A DNA stretch of 64,000 nucleotides from NCBI GenBank assembly GCA_023418575.1, contig JAEZZM010000035.1:1-64000 (forward strand), written 5' to 3'. Positions within the stretch are counted from its first letter, which is position 1. Each line of letters opens with the position of its first letter. Both the position numbers and the translations under genes were made by a program. This document shows, in pieces, positions 16,552 through 25,591 of this stretch. Origin of the DNA: Actinomycetes bacterium (GTDB lineage: Bacteria > Actinomycetota > Coriobacteriia > Coriobacteriales > JAEZZM01). The notes under the pieces were generated by a model that was given only the letters and a program-made list of their open reading frames with translations, was not told the DNA's origin and did not search any database.

Positions 16552-18474
16552 ATTGTAAAAAGCTTTAAGAAATATCATTTGTTTGGCTTTACAGGAACAT
16601 CAATCTTCCCGGCTAATACAGGAAGTGTTCGTAAACCACAGTTTTTAACAACAGAACAGACCTTTGGTGACCAACTCCATACATACACTATTGTCGATGC
16701 TATCAATGATAAGAACGTACTTCCATTCCGAGTTGATTATCTAAAGACAATGGATATGGGTGAGGATATTGACGATGAACAGGTGTGGGATATTGCCCGT
16801 GAAAAGGCCATGATGGCAACCGAAAGAATCAAGCTTGTTACTGAGTATATTCTTAATAACTTCGATAGAAAAACCTAGCGTGTTGATAAGACTTATATCT
16901 ACAATACCCTTACAAACATTTCAGAAGTTGCTTCCGGCAAGAATGGTACAGTAGAAGAAATCAAACAGAAACAACGAGTAAGTGGATTTAACTCTATCTT
17001 TGCCGTTGCGTCTGTTCCGATGGCAAAATTATATTATCAGGAATTCAAGAAACAGATGGAGGCTGACCCTACTAAGAAACTCCGTATTGCTACAATATAT
17101 AGCTATGGTGCCAACGAAGCTGAATATTATGAAGGCATAAGCGATATTCTTGATGAGGAAAACTCAGAAGATACATCTGCACTTAACCAGTCTTCAAGAG
17201 ATTTCCTTGAGGCTGCGATTAAAGATTATAACGAGATGTTCCTTACGAATTACTCAACAGATAGCAACAAATTCCAGAATTATTATAAAGATGTTTCCCT
17301 TCGTATGAAGAACAAAGAAATTGATTTGCTTATCGTGGTAAATATGTTCCTTACAGGCTTTGATGCCACAACCTTGAAAACATTATGGGTTGACAAGAAT
17401 TTGAAGATGCATGGACTGATTCACGCATTTTCAAGAACAAACCGAATTCTTAATTCAATCAAGACATTCGGTAACATTGTGTGCTTCAGAAATCTTCAGA
17501 AGCGTGTTGCTAATGCCATTTCACTTTTCGGTGATAAGAATGCTGGCGGTATCGCTCTGATGAAGGGATTCAAAGATTACTACTATGGTTATGAAGGTAT
17601 TGATGGCAAGATGCATCCGGGATATATAGATATGATGGATGACCTTACATCAAAGTCCCCACTTTCAGAGTCACAGATTATAGGTGAACAAAACCAAAAA
17701 GACTTTATTTCTTTATTCGGTGCAATCCTTCGCATGAGAAACCTTTTGTCGGCTTTTAATGAATTCGCTGGCAAAGAAATGATAACAGAGCGTGACTTAC
17801 AGGATTACCTTGGCAGATATCAGGACTTGCGTGATGAATGGAACGAAAAACGCAAAAAAGGTGAAAGCACAGATATCATTGACGATATTGTTTTTGAGGT
17901 TGAACTTATCAAGCAGATAGAAATCAATATCGATTATATCCTTATGCTTGTTAAGAAATATCATGATAGCCACTGTGAAGATAAGGAAGTCCTTGTCACA
18001 ATCAAGAAGGCTATTGATGCCAGTCCTGAACTCCGTAGTAAAAAAGCACTCATTGAAACCTTTGTTGCAGGAATCAATGATGTTGAAGATGTTATGACAG
18101 AATGGCATGATTATGTAGCTGAAAAGCGAGAAGAAGAGCTTGTTCAGATTATCAAGGAAGAAAAGCTAAAAGAACCTGAAACAAGATTATTTCTTGAGAA
18201 TGCATTCCGTGACGGTGAAATCAAAACAACAGGTACAGACATTGATAAGCTCATGCCTCCTGTATCTCGTTTTGGTGGTGGAAACAGAGCCGTTAAGAAA
18301 CAAGGTGTTATCGACAAACTGAAATCATTCTTTGAGAAGTTTTTCGGTGTTGGTGGTTCATTCACTGCAGAAATGTCTAAGGATTTTAGCTATGCAGATA
18401 TGATGACTCAGCAGCCTATTCTTATGGTTGCAGAGGATTCTGCACCTTATGGAACAAAGAAAGATGGTGAGTAA
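16552..18474 (+). pseudogene. hsdR: Type I restriction subunit HsdR, N-terminus missing and one in-frame stop
   Basis: C-terminal two-thirds of HsdR, the motor and nuclease subunit of type I restriction systems. Homology begins abruptly near FKKYHLFGFTGTSIF, the middle of the helicase core, so the nuclease and first RecA domain are gone. A TAG at 16876-16878 interrupts the otherwise continuous frame (NFDRKT, stop, RVDKTYIYNT). After it come the second RecA domain with motif V (FLTGFDATTLKTLWVDK) and motif VI (HAFSRTNR), then the helical C-terminus. No HsdM or HsdS gene is here. Base composition and codon use are more AT-rich than the flanks, suggesting transfer. Confidence 0.9.
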
Positions 18475-19780
18475 AGTGCTATTTGACGAAAAAGATTTTA
18501 GGGTATTTGATAACGCAGATTCTCGAAATTACTTTAAAGAAATACTTCAATCATATTATAGCCAGAATTATCGTGCTACTGTAGTTTTGCTCTATTCATT
18601 TGTCATATACGACTTATTTATAAAACTACAAAATATGGCAAACGAAGGTGATGAAAAAGCTGATAAAAAGCTAAAAGAAATCAATACAATGATTGAGGAT
18701 GATGAGAAGTATTCAAAAGTTGAAAATGAGATCATTCAGTTTTTCAAAGATAATTGTCCACTATATTTTGATAGATTTATTGAAGATATAGATTATTTGA
18801 AAAACTGCAGGAATAAATGTGCTCATTTAAAGGTGAATGATAATACATTATATGTACCAAGTGACTATCATGCAAGGATGCTTATATGTTCGATGTATGA
18901 CCATATTCTTTCGGTAAAGGCACCTTTCATTATGGATTTATTCTCCATTGCTCAGACAGATGTAGAAGAGTATGCTGAATCTTTATCGCATAATCCTAGT
19001 GACGGTCTTGATAACTCGATTAAAAAGCGTATTACTGAAAAATATTTAAAACGAATGACCTATGATTCTTTAAAGAAATCATACATAACATTTGTGCGTT
19101 TGCTGTTAGTATCAGATGCTAAAGAATGTATAGAAAATGTTTATGGCCTATATGCTTTTGCATTTACGATGACTGATTATGCAATAAAAAATAGACATAC
19201 ATCTTTGTTCTCTGATGAAACTATAATTGATACTTATTCAAAAGTACATGTAGAAGGATTAAAGAACAGCTCGCCACGAGCAGATGCACTTATTTCCCTT
19301 ATCACTTCATATCCAATTGTTATGGATATTGTAAAAGATAATGAAGAGGTCTTTGATTACATCAGTAAACTAGTATTAACAAATCCACTAAATCTGAATC
19401 TATTTAAAGTATTCTTCCCTCGTGAAAGCAAGAGTACATATTGCTATTTCAAAGAAAACACATCTCTTCATGAAGCTATTTACATTGAAAAATTATACGA
19501 GAGCGTAAAAGATTGTGATGATTTTGATTTTGCGGAGTTTGTTATAATCATGGCTAAAGCTATACCAACATATAGTGGTTTTTCTCATGCAGATTGTTAT
19601 ATGAGTTTCCTTAAGGAACATATAACAGAACTTTCAATATCTGAAATAAATGATGTATTGAAAATTTATAGAAAAAATAGACAATGTACTAATAGGGCAA
19701 GAGATGCAGCTGATATGGCAGAAATAGAGAAATATATTAAAGAACAAGAGTCTACAGAAGAAAACATTGTTGAAGAATAA
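18464..19780 (+). CDS. HEPN-motif protein encoded at the end of hsdR
   Basis: A 438-residue protein from the ATG at 18464, which overlaps the hsdR stop by 11 bases, so the two were translationally coupled. The longer frame from 18428 lies wholly inside hsdR and is unlikely. Residues about 20-125 are helical (YRATVVLLYSFVIYDLF) and contain RNKCAH at 116-121, the Rx4-6H motif of HEPN domains, many of which are RNases in toxin and anti-phage systems. The rest is helical and unassigned. Known HEPN nucleases (PrrC, RloC) sit inside type I restriction loci, so a guard role that fires when restriction fails is plausible (inference). The gene is intact although hsdR is not. Confidence 0.7.
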   Translation: MVSKVLFDEKDFRVFDNADSRNYFKEILQSYYSQNYRATVVLLYSFVIYDLFIKLQNMANEGDEKADKKLKEINTMIEDDEKYSKVENEIIQFFKDNCPLYFDRFIEDIDYLKNCRNKCAHLKVNDNTLYVPSDYHARMLICSMYDHILSVKAPFIMDLFSIAQTDVEEYAESLSHNPSDGLDNSIKKRITEKYLKRMTYDSLKKSYITFVRLLLVSDAKECIENVYGLYAFAFTMTDYAIKNRHTSLFSDETIIDTYSKVHVEGLKNSSPRADALISLITSYPIVMDIVKDNEEVFDYISKLVLTNPLNLNLFKVFFPRESKSTYCYFKENTSLHEAIYIEKLYESVKDCDDFDFAEFVIIMAKAIPTYSGFSHADCYMSFLKEHITELSISEINDVLKIYRKNRQCTNRARDAADMAEIEKYIKEQESTEENIVEE

Positions 19781-19817
19781 TAATTTCACATGCCATTACG
19801 GTACTTGAGTATAAGAA

Positions 19818-19866
19818 AACGACCATACAGGAGTATTTCTAATCTAGTATGGTCGTTATTTCTTTT
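19818..19866 (+). terminator. Terminator after the HEPN gene
   Basis: AACGACCATAC (19818-19828) and GTATGGTCGTT (19847-19857) form an 11-bp perfect stem followed by a T-rich tract. It lies about 40 bases after the HEPN stop and marks the probable right edge of the foreign patch. The rest up to the hinT stop at 19979 shows no gene. Confidence 0.85.
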
Positions 19867-19978
19867 GTCACCGCTTGAAGACGTCACTCAAAAACTATTT
19901 TTCCTACAATCCCTAGGTGAAGCCCACCCTTTAAGAGACCTTTGTTTAAGGGTTAATCTTATAAGCATAGCAAGCAAA

Positions 19979-20317
19979 CTAAAGACCTTCCTCTTTTAAA
20001 GTTTTACCACCCATTATGTGGATATGCACGTGAAAAACAGTTTGTCCTGCGTCTGCACCCTTATTAGTTACCACTCTATAGCCTGTCTCATCAATACCTT
20101 TTATTTTTGCTATTTCTGGAATAGCCCTCATCATAGCTAAGAGAAGATCATCAGGAATCGAATCCGCAATATCTTGATAATGCTCTTTAGGTATAAGCAA
20201 GACATGAACAGGTGCTTGAGGATACAGATCATCAAAAGCTATGAGTTTATCGTCCTCATATACTATTGAAGCAGGAATCTCATGTGCAGCAATTTTGCAA
20301 AAGATACAGTCAGTCAT
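19979..20317 (-). CDS. hinT: HIT-family nucleotide hydrolase (HinT type)
   Basis: A small HIT protein with the catalytic triad signature HVHIHIMGG near the C-terminus and CIFCKIAAHEIP at the start. HinT enzymes cleave AMP-lysine and other purine phosphoramidates. The start is placed at the second ATG (20317, MTDCIF) because AGAGGGAG lies 6 bases before it; the first ATG touches that site. The product is 112 residues, the normal length. It is the last gene of the xseA–xseB–hinT run. Confidence 0.92.
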   Translation of the reverse strand: MTDCIFCKIAAHEIPASIVYEDDKLIAFDDLYPQAPVHVLLIPKEHYQDIADSIPDDLLLAMMRAIPEIAKIKGIDETGYRVVTNKGADAGQTVFHVHIHIMGGKTLKEEGL

Positions 20318-20343
20318 AGCCATCTCCCTCTAAGTCTTAAGCC

Positions 20344-20595
20344 TTATGAAAGCTTTTGATCAACTTCATCATCTAGCTCGGGTTCAATCTCCCCCATAAG
20401 GGTCTCAACTTTTTGCTCTGCCTGTGAAAGCTTTTCTTTTAGAAGTTTGAGTAAATAAACTCCTTTTTCATACTCTTCAAGAGAGGACTCCAGCTCTAGT
20501 TGGTCAGATTCTAAGGATCTTACAATTGCCTCTAATTCAAGAGATAAACTTTTGTATGACATCTGAGCATAACGCTCACGTAACTGCTCTTCCAT
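20344..20595 (-). CDS. xseB: Exodeoxyribonuclease VII small subunit
   Basis: An 83-residue helical protein, the small partner of XseA in exonuclease VII, which degrades single-stranded DNA. The central SLELEAIVRSLESDQLELE and SLEEYEKGVYLLKLLKEKL segments match the family's two-helix fold. It starts one base after the xseA stop codon, so the two are translationally coupled. Confidence 0.92.
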   Translation of the reverse strand: MEEQLRERYAQMSYKSLSLELEAIVRSLESDQLELESSLEEYEKGVYLLKLLKEKLSQAEQKVETLMGEIEPELDDEVDQKLS

Positions 20596-20596
20596 G

Positions 20597-21922
20597 CTAT
20601 TCTCGTTCTCCTTTACTTATAAGCTCTTCAACACAGACCAAAGCCTGACCATCTTTGAGGCTAATAGATAAGTTATCACCGGATTTTAGGGAATCTACAC
20701 TGTCAACAATTTTTCCTTCTTCGCTTTTAACATAGGCATAACCCCTTGATAAAAGCTTAAGCGGTGAAAGATTGTCTAGGCGTGCCGCCTGCACCGCAAG
20801 ACCTTTTTGATGAAGCAGTATAAAGCGATTAGATAAGCTCATAAGTGCAGTGCTATGACTACTAAACTGAGCTTGCATACGCTCAATTTTTAATGGTAGT
20901 ACCCTGGATAAGCGCTCTTGCGCTTGATCAAGCTCTAGATACACAGCCTTAAGCATATTTTGGGGTGAAATAAAACAAGTACTTTTTTCTAATTGCTTAA
21001 GCTTCTCTTTTTGTCTTTCAATGAGAGTTTTAAGAGCAAGGTCTAAACGGCGATAAGAACCATCAAGATCTTGCTCTAAATCTTGAATACTTGGAGCCAA
21101 TGATTCTGCCGCAGCCGTTGGAGTAGAGCAGCGCTTATCGGCAACCATATCACAAATACAATTATCTGGCTCATGCCCAATACCGGTCACTGTTGGCGTA
21201 TGACAAGCAGCAAGACAACGAGCTAGGTGCTCATCATTAAAAGGCATAAAGTCTTCATAAGCACCACCACCCCTTACCAGCAAAATAGCATCAAGCCCTA
21301 GATTATCAGCCTTCACAAACGCAGATATCATAGCTTGAGCAGCCCCTGCTCCTTCAACGGGAACACCAAAAAAGCTTATTTCTACTAAGGGATTTCTTCT
21401 CTTAAGCGTCCTTAGAACATCATGAACTGCCTTACCTCTTGGTGACGTAATTAAGGCAACGCGCTGGCAAAAACTTTGAGGACGCTTTTTTCTCTGCTCA
21501 CTCATCAAGCCCTCTTTACGTAGCTTCTCTGCAAGGAGGGCAACTTTTTGCCTTAAATCCCCCTCCCCAACAGGTCGAATGGATTTAACAGAGAATTGCA
21601 TACTCCCTTTGGCTTTATAAAGAGAAAAACTTCCTCTAATATCAACAAGCATGCCTGGCTTTAACTTGATTCCATTGGCCTCATAGAGGGATTTCCACAT
21701 CATGCATGAAAGACTAGAGCTTTCATCTCTCAGAGTAAAATAAGCTGCTTTATAGCCGGGCTTATCGCTGAGCTCTGAGACTTCACCCCTAATAACAAGA
21801 TTTAATTTTTCTAACTCATTTTTTGCTAAGTCCAAGGCAGCGCTTACACTTAAGGCTGCCTCTGGAGCAGAAGCAGCCTGAACACTATTACTATCTAATG
21901 GTTTAAAGCTTGTTTCCCACAT
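20597..21922 (-). CDS. xseA: Exodeoxyribonuclease VII large subunit
   Basis: A 441-residue catalytic subunit of exonuclease VII. The N-terminal OB fold spans about residues 30-125 (LVIRGEVSELSDKPGYKAAYFTLRDE). The catalytic domain carries ALITSPRGKAVHDVLRTLKRR, the LLVRGGGAYEDFMPFNDE motif and TGIGHEPDNCICDMVADKR with the conserved GHE and Asp residues. A coiled-coil region follows, and the C-terminal LKLLSRGYAYVKSEEGKIV is typical. Length is normal. It leads the xseA–xseB–hinT operon. Confidence 0.95.
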   Translation of the reverse strand: MWETSFKPLDSNSVQAASAPEAALSVSAALDLAKNELEKLNLVIRGEVSELSDKPGYKAAYFTLRDESSSLSCMMWKSLYEANGIKLKPGMLVDIRGSFSLYKAKGSMQFSVKSIRPVGEGDLRQKVALLAEKLRKEGLMSEQRKKRPQSFCQRVALITSPRGKAVHDVLRTLKRRNPLVEISFFGVPVEGAGAAQAMISAFVKADNLGLDAILLVRGGGAYEDFMPFNDEHLARCLAACHTPTVTGIGHEPDNCICDMVADKRCSTPTAAAESLAPSIQDLEQDLDGSYRRLDLALKTLIERQKEKLKQLEKSTCFISPQNMLKAVYLELDQAQERLSRVLPLKIERMQAQFSSHSTALMSLSNRFILLHQKGLAVQAARLDNLSPLKLLSRGYAYVKSEEGKIVDSVDSLKSGDNLSISLKDGQALVCVEELISKGERE

Positions 21923-21931
21923 ATATCTTAC

Positions 21932-22603
21932 CTAGTTATTACTGCGAGCAAGGCCTAAATAATATACCAGCATAATTATTGATGATAGGGCTGCTGCAAT
22001 ATAGGTCATAGCGGCTGCGGTAAGCATGCTTTTTGCCCCTCCGTGCTCATGAGCATCAAGTTGAGCTACAGCATTGATATTAGACATTGCCCTTCTAGAA
22101 GCATCAATCTCAACAGGCAATGTAACAACCTGAAATAACACGGCAAAAGCAAATAAGATTACGCCCGCCCAAACCAGACTTGTCATATGCAAATAGATTC
22201 CTGCCATAAGCAAGAGAATCCAAACATTTGATCCAAGTTGCGCAGCAGGCAAGATAGCCCCTCTCCACTTAACAGGAGCATAGTTTTTTGCATATTGAAC
22301 AGCATGCCCTGCCTCATGGCAAGCTACAGCAATTGAGGCAACAGATGAACCGTAATATGAAGCATCTGAAAGATTTAAGGTATTAGAACGAGGATCATAA
22401 AAATCAGATAGATCTTCTCCGCCATTCCTTAAGATTTCTACATGATGTAGTCCATTTTGATCAAGCATATTGCGTGCAGCCTGATAACCGGTAATACCAC
22501 TTCGTGCCTCTACTTTTTTCCATTTGGCGTAAGTGGCCTTGATATAGAGCTGAGCTGCAATACCTAAACCTATGGTTAAAACCAAGACCATTAAATACGT
22601 CAT
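21932..22603 (-). CDS. YugP-type zinc metallopeptidase, membrane bound
   Basis: A 223-residue membrane protein of the YugP family. HEAGHAVQYAKNY contains the HExxH zinc site, and the N-terminal region carries ARSGITGYQAARNMLD, normal for the family. There is one N-terminal membrane helix and three in the C-terminal half. The substrate in the cell is unknown; its relatives are presumed membrane proteases. GGAGAAG precedes the ATG. It lies ten bases upstream of xseA and may share its transcript. Confidence 0.88.
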   Translation of the reverse strand: MTYLMVLVLTIGLGIAAQLYIKATYAKWKKVEARSGITGYQAARNMLDQNGLHHVEILRNGGEDLSDFYDPRSNTLNLSDASYYGSSVASIAVACHEAGHAVQYAKNYAPVKWRGAILPAAQLGSNVWILLLMAGIYLHMTSLVWAGVILFAFAVLFQVVTLPVEIDASRRAMSNINAVAQLDAHEHGGAKSMLTAAAMTYIAAALSSIIMLVYYLGLARSNN

Positions 22604-22689
22604 TTACTTCTCCATTTTTGTATAAATACTTATCATTACCTTGATTTTGATACCCTGATAACAATTTGCTAATCGAACATATATACGAT

Positions 22690-23850
22690 CTACACTAAAA
22701 ATTCTATATGTCCTTTGGAAACAGTTAAACCTATTTTCCCATTAAGAAGCTTTAATAAGGTCTCTCCAATGAGCTTATGTCTCCAACCTTGTGTGAGTTG
22801 ATTATCTTTATTGGGATCTTGGGCTAATTTAACAAGATCATCTCTGCTACACAAGATCTTGGAAGAGATCTTTTCCTGCTCAGAAACGAGGCGCACCACA
22901 CTTGCCATAAGATCGGCAACAGATTCAACATCTTTTCCAATATACTGGTGGCGCTCAAGGGTGCCAGGCTGCTCTTCTAAAGGACAATCTAGGCCCTTTT
23001 TAACAGCTTCAACTAACGAAAGGCGCTCTTTGGTGCTGAGCTGTTCTAAACCTCTCATCCTTCCAAGCTCTGTCAATGAACGGGGTTGTTTTTTACTCAG
23101 CTCCACAATGAGCTCATCTGAAATCAAATGTCTTCTAACAATATTGCGCTCAGCAGCTCTCAGCTCCCTCCATGCAGCAAGCTCTCTAGCTACAGCAAGT
23201 TGACCACGTTTTAAGCCAGAAACTCGCTTAAGCTTCTTATATGCTTCATGGGCATTTGATTGATAGAGCTTCTCGTCAATCATATCTTCAAAATAAGGGC
23301 TCAACCACTCAAGCCTTTGCAGATCACTCAGTTTTTGAACTTGCATTTCATGTATTTGAGGAAGATATTTGACATCCTCTAAAGCATATTTAATTTGCCG
23401 TGCATCTAGAGGTCTTAAACTCCAGTCAGTTAAGGATTCTGACTTCATCAGTCTTACACCGCAGTATTGCTCAACAAGATTTGCATAGCCAATTTGGGCG
23501 CTGGTCGATAAGAACGATTGGGCAAGTTGAACATCAAATATTGGCTTTGGCAAGGTATTAAACTTATGGTAAAGCAGGTCTAAGTCTTGGTGAGGAGCGT
23601 GAAAAATTTTAGTGATACGTTGATTTTTAAGCAGATCAAGTAAAGGATCAAAGTCTGTCACAGTATAAGGATCTACAACAACTTGACAATCCCTCGTGCC
23701 TAGCTGCAGCAAGGCAAAGTCTGGGTAATAATTCTTTTCTCGTATAAACTCTGTGTCAATTGCCAAGATATTATCGGCAGAAGCATAGTGGCAAAACTGC
23801 CTCAATTCCTTATTACTTTTAATTAACACGGGAAAGGGATACTCTTGCAT
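22690..23850 (-). CDS. rnd: Ribonuclease D-like 3'-5' exonuclease
   Basis: A 386-residue DEDD exonuclease for tRNA and other RNA 3' ends. The first acidic motif is AIDTEFIREKNYYPDFALLQL, the second lies in ITKIFHAPHQDLDLL and the third in KYALEDVKYLPQIHEMQ. A C-terminal HRDC domain (about residues 215-290; GQLAVARELAAWRELRAAERN) follows. Length is typical for RNase D. The ATG ribosome site is weak. It has its own transcription unit between terC and the yugP gene. Confidence 0.92.
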   Translation of the reverse strand: MQEYPFPVLIKSNKELRQFCHYASADNILAIDTEFIREKNYYPDFALLQLGTRDCQVVVDPYTVTDFDPLLDLLKNQRITKIFHAPHQDLDLLYHKFNTLPKPIFDVQLAQSFLSTSAQIGYANLVEQYCGVRLMKSESLTDWSLRPLDARQIKYALEDVKYLPQIHEMQVQKLSDLQRLEWLSPYFEDMIDEKLYQSNAHEAYKKLKRVSGLKRGQLAVARELAAWRELRAAERNIVRRHLISDELIVELSKKQPRSLTELGRMRGLEQLSTKERLSLVEAVKKGLDCPLEEQPGTLERHQYIGKDVESVADLMASVVRLVSEQEKISSKILCSRDDLVKLAQDPNKDNQLTQGWRHKLIGETLLKLLNGKIGLTVSKGHIEFLV

Positions 23851-23876
23851 CTAAGCTCAACCTCTAAAAAAGTAAA

Positions 23877-23899
23877 GGCCTCAAGCTAAGCATGAGGCC
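23877..23899 (-). terminator. Terminator after terC
   Basis: GGCCTCA and TGAGGCC pair around a 9-base loop. Read on the minus strand, the hairpin is followed by TTTACTTTTTT. It lies just past the terC stop codon. Confidence 0.8.
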
Positions 23900-23909
23900 A
23901 CGCATGTGC

Positions 23910-24701
23910 TTAATTGTCGATTTCAGTCTTTTCTTGATGTTGCGCTATCTCCTCATGCATCTTCTTCAAATTTGAACTGTATCTCATTTGAACCAAGGTA
24001 ACTATAAGCGAGAAGAACATAGCAAAGTAAACATAGCCCTCTGGAATATGAAGCTCAAAGAATTCAGTAACCAAAAGGATTCCAATAGTCAAAATAAACA
24101 CTAGGGCTAGAAGCTTAATTTCTGGATTTCGGTTAATGAACTCAGCTACTACATTTGCAAAAATCATCATAAAGACTATAGCAACGATAATAGCAATTAC
24201 CATGATGGGGATAACACCGCTTAAGCCAACAGCCGTAATAACAGAATCTAAAGAAAAAACAATATCCATAGCAAAGATGGTTGCAAGGGCAGATGGAAGA
24301 CCAAGCATCTTTCTTTTTTCAGCCTCAGGATGACCATGATGGTGACGCTCTTCAGTAAGAAGTAGCATTTCACGTATCTCTACTATACCTTTATAAATAA
24401 GATAGACTCCACCAATAAGTAAAATTAAACCCTTACCGGTGACCGCCAAAGAACCCACCATAAATAAAGGATGAGTTAATTTCATAACCCAGGTGAGCGA
24501 TAAAAGCAAAGCTACGCGTCCCAAGAGAGCAAGCGCCAAACCTAAACGTCTTCCCAAGGCTTGATGATGTTTTGGTAATCTGTCTGAGGTAATAGAAATG
24601 AATACGATATTATCGATACCCAACACTATCTCAAGAAAGATAAGTGTGGCCAGTTGAACCCATGCTTGTGGCGTAGAAAAGGCCTCTAAAACTGCCTCCA
24701 A
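23910..24701 (-). CDS. TerC family integral membrane protein
   Basis: A 263-residue membrane protein with about seven to eight helices. It carries the TerC signatures FLEIVLGIDNIVFI near the start and FAMDIVFSLDSVITAVG in the middle, each with acidic residues thought to bind metal. TerC proteins are linked to metal (Mn2+) export and metallation of secreted proteins. A His-rich loop (EERHHHGHPEAEKRK) lies on one face. The start codon is TTG at 24699-24701, preceded by AAAGGGGG at 8 bases; no ATG lies nearby. It has its own terminator. Confidence 0.88.
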   Translation of the reverse strand: MEAVLEAFSTPQAWVQLATLIFLEIVLGIDNIVFISITSDRLPKHHQALGRRLGLALALLGRVALLLSLTWVMKLTHPLFMVGSLAVTGKGLILLIGGVYLIYKGIVEIREMLLLTEERHHHGHPEAEKRKMLGLPSALATIFAMDIVFSLDSVITAVGLSGVIPIMVIAIIVAIVFMMIFANVVAEFINRNPEIKLLALVFILTIGILLVTEFFELHIPEGYVYFAMFFSLIVTLVQMRYSSNLKKMHEEIAQHQEKTEIDN

Positions 24702-24796
24702 AAGTAATTCCCCCTTTGTGCACTCAATTGTACTGAAAACCTAGCTTGAAAACCTATGATAAGAAAGTTTTACCCACTTGTTTTCTCAGTTACAAC

Positions 24797-24830
24797 AAAA
24801 AGCGCTAGGTAAAAGAACCCAGCGCTAAAA
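24797..24830 (-). terminator. Terminator after tRNA-Val
   Basis: AGCGCT copies at both ends, extended by GGT/ACC inner pairs, form a hairpin. On the minus strand it is followed by TTTTTGTTG. It lies directly after the tRNA 3' end. Confidence 0.8.
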
Positions 24831-24837
24831 ACTCATA

Positions 24838-24912
24838 TGGTGGGCGATACAAGATTTGAACTTGTGGCCCCTACCGTGTCAAGGTAGTGCTCTTCCCCTG
24901 AGCTAATCGCCC
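24838..24912 (-). tRNA. tRNA-Val (anticodon GAC)
   Basis: The minus strand folds into a cloverleaf. The acceptor stem is GGGCGAT with ATCGCCC, followed by A and an encoded CCA end. The D arm contains AGCTC, the anticodon stem CTACC/GGTAG encloses TTGACAC (anticodon GAC), and the T loop is GTTCAAATC. The length is 75 bases with CCA. Confidence 0.95.
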
Positions 24913-24949
24913 ATAAGCGTTTAAGCTAGCGTACCTATGCTAGCAAAAC

Positions 24950-25585
24950 TTAGGCTTCCTTACAAGGCTCTAAATGAGATACCTTAGCTTTGGCCTTATA
25001 CTGAGCAAGGTAACTAAAAATGCACAGAGCCAAAAGGCCGGACACAGAAGTAAGGATAATGTCATTTATATCCCCTACTCCACTGTTAAATATAAACTGA
25101 CTAAACTCAACAAAACACATAGAAGCAACTATAGCTATACAGCAGATAGCAAAACCTTTGGTGTTTTGTGTATAGCCAAGTTTTGTAAGAAAATAGGCAA
25201 ATATTACTGTTCCAAGCATTGTTGCACAAGTAAGATATTGCGCAAGAGTAGTACCTTCCGTTAAAGCAGCCAAAGGATCAAGATTCATAATAAAGATATG
25301 AAAATTGTGATCTGGCGCAAGAAATCGATATCCTATAAGCCCCAAAACAAGATACCAAGACACAAGATATACAACAAAGCTCCTCTTTAATTGTGTCTTT
25401 GTAGGTTTAAAAACTATAGCAAAGCATGAAGCACTGACTGCTAAAACTGCTAACACACAGGAAATTAAGGGGTAGACATCGTAAATGTTTATACTTAGTA
25501 GTGTGATTAAAGTACCAGTTATTGCGATTCCCGCAAGTAATGACACTGCGAGTTGTTTGTAAGTAGATTTCATTTGATCCAGCAC
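24950..25585 (-). CDS. VanZ-like membrane protein
   Basis: A protein of up to 211 residues with five to six membrane helices. The C-terminal segment FVEFSQFIFNSGVGDINDIILTSVSG has the E-x2-Q and D-x2-D pattern of VanZ-type proteins; members of that family are implicated in glycopeptide and antimicrobial resistance, mechanism unclear. Start choice is uncertain: GTG at 25585 is only 2-3 bases after AAGGAG, and the ATG at 25573 is about 14 bases away. It follows a secreted protein gene by 6 bases on the same strand, so both are likely one operon. Confidence 0.6.
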   Translation of the reverse strand: MLDQMKSTYKQLAVSLLAGIAITGTLITLLSINIYDVYPLISCVLAVLAVSASCFAIVFKPTKTQLKRSFVVYLVSWYLVLGLIGYRFLAPDHNFHIFIMNLDPLAALTEGTTLAQYLTCATMLGTVIFAYFLTKLGYTQNTKGFAICCIAIVASMCFVEFSQFIFNSGVGDINDIILTSVSGLLALCIFSYLAQYKAKAKVSHLEPCKEA

Positions 25586-25591
25586 AGCTCC

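Noticed and set aside
18428..18463. Longer start for the HEPN protein
   Set aside because: The extra 12 codons lie inside hsdR without a ribosome site; the ATG at 18464 gives the usual short overlap.
19790..19999. A 69-residue frame after the HEPN gene
   Set aside because: It spans a strong terminator hairpin and overlaps the hinT end on the opposite strand.
22811..23203. A 130-residue frame opposite rnd
   Set aside because: It lies fully inside the well-supported rnd gene on the other strand and has no family features.
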